Positions 60,990-64,000 of a stretch of DNA of 64,000 bases are shown in pieces. Within the stretch, counting starts at the first letter, position 1. Each line of letters begins with the position of its first letter. The notes beneath the pieces are model-generated. The model did not search any database and was not told where the DNA came from. It saw nothing but the letters and a program-made list of their open reading frames with translations. The position numbers and the translations under genes were made by a program. The DNA comes from Poecilobothrus nobilitatus. Lineage: Eukaryota; Arthropoda; Insecta; Diptera; Dolichopodidae. Location: positions 24,759,398 through 24,823,397 of the forward strand of contig OX352773.1 in assembly GCA_947095535.1 (NCBI GenBank), read 5' to 3'.

Positions 60990-61430
60990 CCTTTCTATAG
61001 TTATAGAAAAAATTATGAATCAGAAGCTTTTGAAATATTTAAATTCCTAAAGGTTAACTCCATGACTGAAAATACGAGCTCAGAGCTAGTCGTTCAACTG
61101 GTATTTTCATGGCTTACCTTGGTCAGAAGTTGGCTTCACTATTCTGATGTGACCAATCTTATAGTTTTACATATTTTTAAAGCTTTTGATCGAATGTGTC
61201 ACGATTGCTCTAGCTGGACTATTCTTAAAATGGTTTGAAGATTTTTTTTGCGAATTCGTGTACAGATTGTTGTTTGATACAATACGTGTACAGATATTTA
61301 TCCTATAAGTTGAAAATAAATTATAATATCCCTCAGAGATCAGTTTTATCTCCCATTCCCAGCTGTTTAATATTTATCAATTGCCTTCTTTCAATAATCT
61401 TCAATCTAATCCATAGTTTCTTGTAAGATG
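60990..61430 (+). pseudogene. Non-LTR reverse transcriptase palm fragment, catalytic residues lost
   Basis: The frame opened at 60918 reads, at residues 78-96, VTNLIVLHIFKAFDRMCHD, matching motif A (LDxxKAFDxVxH) of LINE reverse transcriptases, but the first catalytic Asp is His (residue 85). After a stop at 61236 and a frameshift, the frame at 61235-61426 gives IPQRSVLSPIPSCLIFINCL (PQGSVLSPxLFxLFINDL; Gly replaced by Arg and Asp by Cys). It then gives IHSFL, where the ADD catalytic box should be; a TAA stop (61424-61426) and DG follow. The copy is therefore doubly dead. The sequence downstream, to about 61,700, is shared with 57,556-57,910. Confidence 0.8.
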
Positions 61431-61700
61431 GTGTAATACAGTTTATGTAAATTTGTTTGTTAAGAGCACTTCGCGAATATGGAACCACATTCTTTCTCAT
61501 GTGTTCCTTAAAGTTAAAAACTCATATTTGTAACATGTAGTAAAGTTTAAGAAGAACATTAACATCTTTCTTTAAAATTTCAACGAAATTGTGCATTTGT
61601 ATTAAATTTCCCATTCTAAAGCCAGTATTTAAAAAGTGTGATTTTGATTGGTTTACGTGCAACACCACGTACCACGTACAATTTCTTTGGGTGACAGTTG
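61431..61700 (+). repeat. LINE-associated segment, copy 2 (downstream of the palm fragment)
   Basis: AGATGGTGTAATACAGTTTA just upstream, then AAATTTGTTTGTTAAGAGCA, CTCATGTGTTCCTTAAAGTT, CCATTCTAAAG, GATTTTGATTGGTTTACGTG and ACAATTTCTTTGGGTGACAG align in order with 57,556-57,910. The two copies are clearly diverged, so the duplication is not a recent assembly artefact. Confidence 0.6.
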
Positions 61701-63249
61701 TTAAAACAAAAGAGAACTAATTGATTTATTGATTTTGTTAAATATTTATAAAGTTAAACTATTTGGTTTTTAAAGATTTTTTAACGTATCTTTTTTGTGG
61801 TCGATACTTTAAAAATTCTTCAATAAACAAAATAACAACTAAAATAAGAGAAAGGACTTAACTTGAATATGTTGTAGGTGTTAACTACTTATCTTTTAAC
61901 ATCGAACATTTTTAAGGTAAACAAAAAAAAAAAAATGGAAATCATTTTTATTTCATATTTATTTTTATTAAAATAAATTTTTTGATTACACACAGTACAC
62001 ATATTCAAGGTTTTTAAAGTTTTTTTTTTACATAATATTTTTTTTTTGCTTATTTAGGGATTACCTTTTGATTTTAATTATCTAAAATATGTGAAACTAT
62101 ACGTTTGTATTTATATATATACTGTATATATGTATTTTTTATTCCCCAAAAAAAAAAAAAAACTATTTTTGAATTTTTTTTTATTTAAATTTATGAAAAT
62201 ATGCTTTGCCTGCAGTTATTAATGGGGTTCGGTTCAGTAATTTAAAACTTTTTATAAAATGATAATAATTTTCAAGGCATAAAATATTAAAAAATAAAAA
62301 AAGAAATTAAAATTTATTAAGACATTTTGAATCCCTTACATGAATATTAAGATAAAATTTCAACATTAGGGATTGCCTAGGCCGATACTTTAAATCATAG
62401 AATTTTTTATTATTATTTTTTTTTTTTTTGCTTGAAATGGTGTAATACGAAATACATATTTTTTGTTAGAAAAAAAAAGTTTTTAAATAATTAAAATTAA
62501 TTTGTTTTGGGAAGGTGATTAATATGATGTTTTTAGGACATCGTTTAATCATAATTTTTTAAAAGAAAGTGGATACAATTTTGTAGAAAATATGGATTTC
62601 ATATTTTCTTTTAAATACAATTCTATCTCTTCTTAAAAATAATATTATAATGAGCTGGTTATAATAAGTATATGTGTTTATATTATATGATGTTATAGTA
62701 TGAATTAAATTAAAAGGCAATAAGAGTCTAAAAGTTAACATTGTAAGAGTAAGAAAGAAAGAAGAAAGAGTAAGAGTAAGAGTTGAAATGGCCACTAATG
62801 TATATTGAAACTTTTTCTAGGTGCAGTTTATGCTTTATAAAAACTTTTTTTTTAAACTAAAAAGCTAATAAAAAGTATTGTATAAAAATATGTGAAGTAA
62901 ATTTACTGATTTCGGTAAATTTGAATTTTTTCAAAAAGGTTAAAACGATATAATAATATCGTTACAATAACAAAATAATATTAAAAACCAAAATTTTTCC
63001 ATACAATAAAATTCCCAAAGTGATATCACAAAATTTTATAAATTGTGGTATCAATTAAGGAGCTCATTGCTCATTAATGATGACTTATTCTTTCTTCCAC
63101 ATACTCTTGAATCCATTAGTCAAAAAAAAAATTACTGATATGGTTAAAAAAGTTGGTATACCATTTCAGAAAATTTTAGCTTAAACAGACACTGAGTTAT
63201 TTTCTGGATTTAAATAGTGAAACTAACAATTTTTCGCAAGTGACGTAGT
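61701..63249. other. Gene-free AT-rich DNA
   Basis: No gene. A purine-rich strand stretch (AAGAGTAAGAAAGAAAGAAG and on) lies at about 62,744-62,784 and explains the S/T/L-rich antisense frame 62559-62795. Confidence 0.55.
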
Positions 63250-63425
63250 ACAAAATTTCAGAATTCTCCTTTATTTTTTTAGTTATCGTGCAAACGGATG
63301 GACGGAATTTGATTCTTGTCCAATCTGTACACTCAGAATTTTATTTTAATCCGATCCATACACTTGAGTCTATATCTAGATCGACTCCTTATACGTTAAT
63401 ACTTTATATGAGTATAAAAAGAAGA
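63250..63425 (-). repeat. INE-1/DINE-1-like dispersed repeat, copy E
   Basis: On the minus strand it reads ACTCATATAAAGTATTAACG, GAGTCGATCTAGATATAGA, AAAATTCTGAGTGTACAGAT, CAAATTCCGTCCATCCG, then GATAACTAAAAAAATAAAGG and ATTCTGAAATTTTG. These blocks occur in the same order in copies B and C. The similarity may extend to about 63,120. Confidence 0.55.
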
Positions 63426-64000
63426 TGCTTATAAAATGTTTAAATTTCCGTAATAAATTTTTTTTAAAATTGACAAATATTAATTAATTATCTTTCTTGT
63501 TAAAATATTATTATAATTTTATTTTCCTTTTCCTTTATATTACAATTTTATTTAAATTTTGATAAATTCAGAGATATAAAATTAATATTAATTTATATTT
63601 AATATCTATTTCCTGTAATTATATATTAGTATTGATTTTTTGAAGCAAATTTTACAAGGATGTTTACTAGAAAATTAAAAATTTTAAATTTTAATATTTC
63701 TTTTTATTATTATTTTTGTTTTAAAAATAGTAACTAAATGATCGATTCACTTTAAAGTATTAAATAACATATATTAAAATTTTACTGTTTTTATCTCCTT
63801 ATGTATTTATTTAAGAAGGAGAAAAAATCATTAAATCATTAAATTAATGGCAAAAATGACTAGAACTTATTAAATTGTAGAACATATTTTAATGACATTG
63901 ATATATGTATATATATGTATTTTAATTTATATATTTGAAGGCTTCATATACTTTTGTTTTGTATATAATCTAATAAAAACAACTGAACAATTTGTATATG
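63426..64000. other. Gene-free AT-rich DNA at window end
   Basis: A/T-rich with short runs; nothing recognised. Confidence 0.55.

Overview
The window looks like gene-poor, very A+T-rich nuclear DNA from an insect, most likely a fly (Diptera). I estimate roughly four-fifths A+T by eye. There is no bacterial-style gene packing, operon, rRNA or CRISPR array. Long poly-A/poly-T runs and (AT)n, (CA)n, (GAT)n and (ACGG)n tracts are everywhere. The fly assignment rests on five decayed repeats that share the 'GTCGATTTAGCCATGTCCGTCCG'-type core known from INE-1/DINE-1-like dispersed elements of flies, so it is an inference from remembered consensus and not from a search.

Only one reading frame has a recognisable, undamaged protein domain: a minus-strand 160-codon ORF (340-822) with a FLYWCH-type zinc finger. 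It lies inside a DNA transposon (about 46-1114) that has 15-bp terminal inverted repeats, facing arrays of a 14-bp repeat, and an exact 88-bp palindrome (148-235). The transposase catalytic domain is missing. All other recognisable coding sequence is dead non-LTR retrotransposon: a C-terminal tail at 9,150-9,350 (minus), a thumb-region piece at 45,476-45,690, an N-terminal reverse transcriptase piece at 47,836-48,205, and a palm-region piece at 60,990-61,430 whose downstream part is repeated at 57,556-57,910.

The rest of the annotatable content is repeats. tRNA-derived SINE heads lie at 12,950-13,045 (minus), 17,600-17,881 (plus, with a 9-bp target-site duplication) and 48,214-48,447 (plus, box B deleted). 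A second tRNA-like SINE family lies at 5,315-5,530 and 10,310-10,470 (both minus). INE-1-like pieces lie near 10.5, 27.6-28.5, 39.1, 41.4 and 63.3 kb. A non-coding family that ends in a hairpin occurs at 18.0, 51.6, 53.1 and 59.2-60.4 kb; the last copy carries an internal tandem duplication of about 460-477 bp. A separate three-unit 205-bp tandem array lies at 31.3-32.0 kb, with inverted repeats at the unit junctions.

Region by region: 1-1.1 kb is the FLYWCH transposon. From 1.1 to 31 kb is AT-rich DNA with scattered SINE, LINE and INE-like relics. The 205-bp array lies at 31.3-32.0 kb and an unclassified repetitive block at 33.1-34.7 kb. From 35 to 45 kb there is little besides INE-like relics. 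LINE and SINE relics lie at 45-48.5 kb. Copies of the hairpin-ended family, an extremely AT-rich belt (about 54-57 kb) and LINE relics lie at 51-62 kb. No host gene exon could be supported. The window could be intergenic or lie within a very large intron; the sequence alone does not decide.
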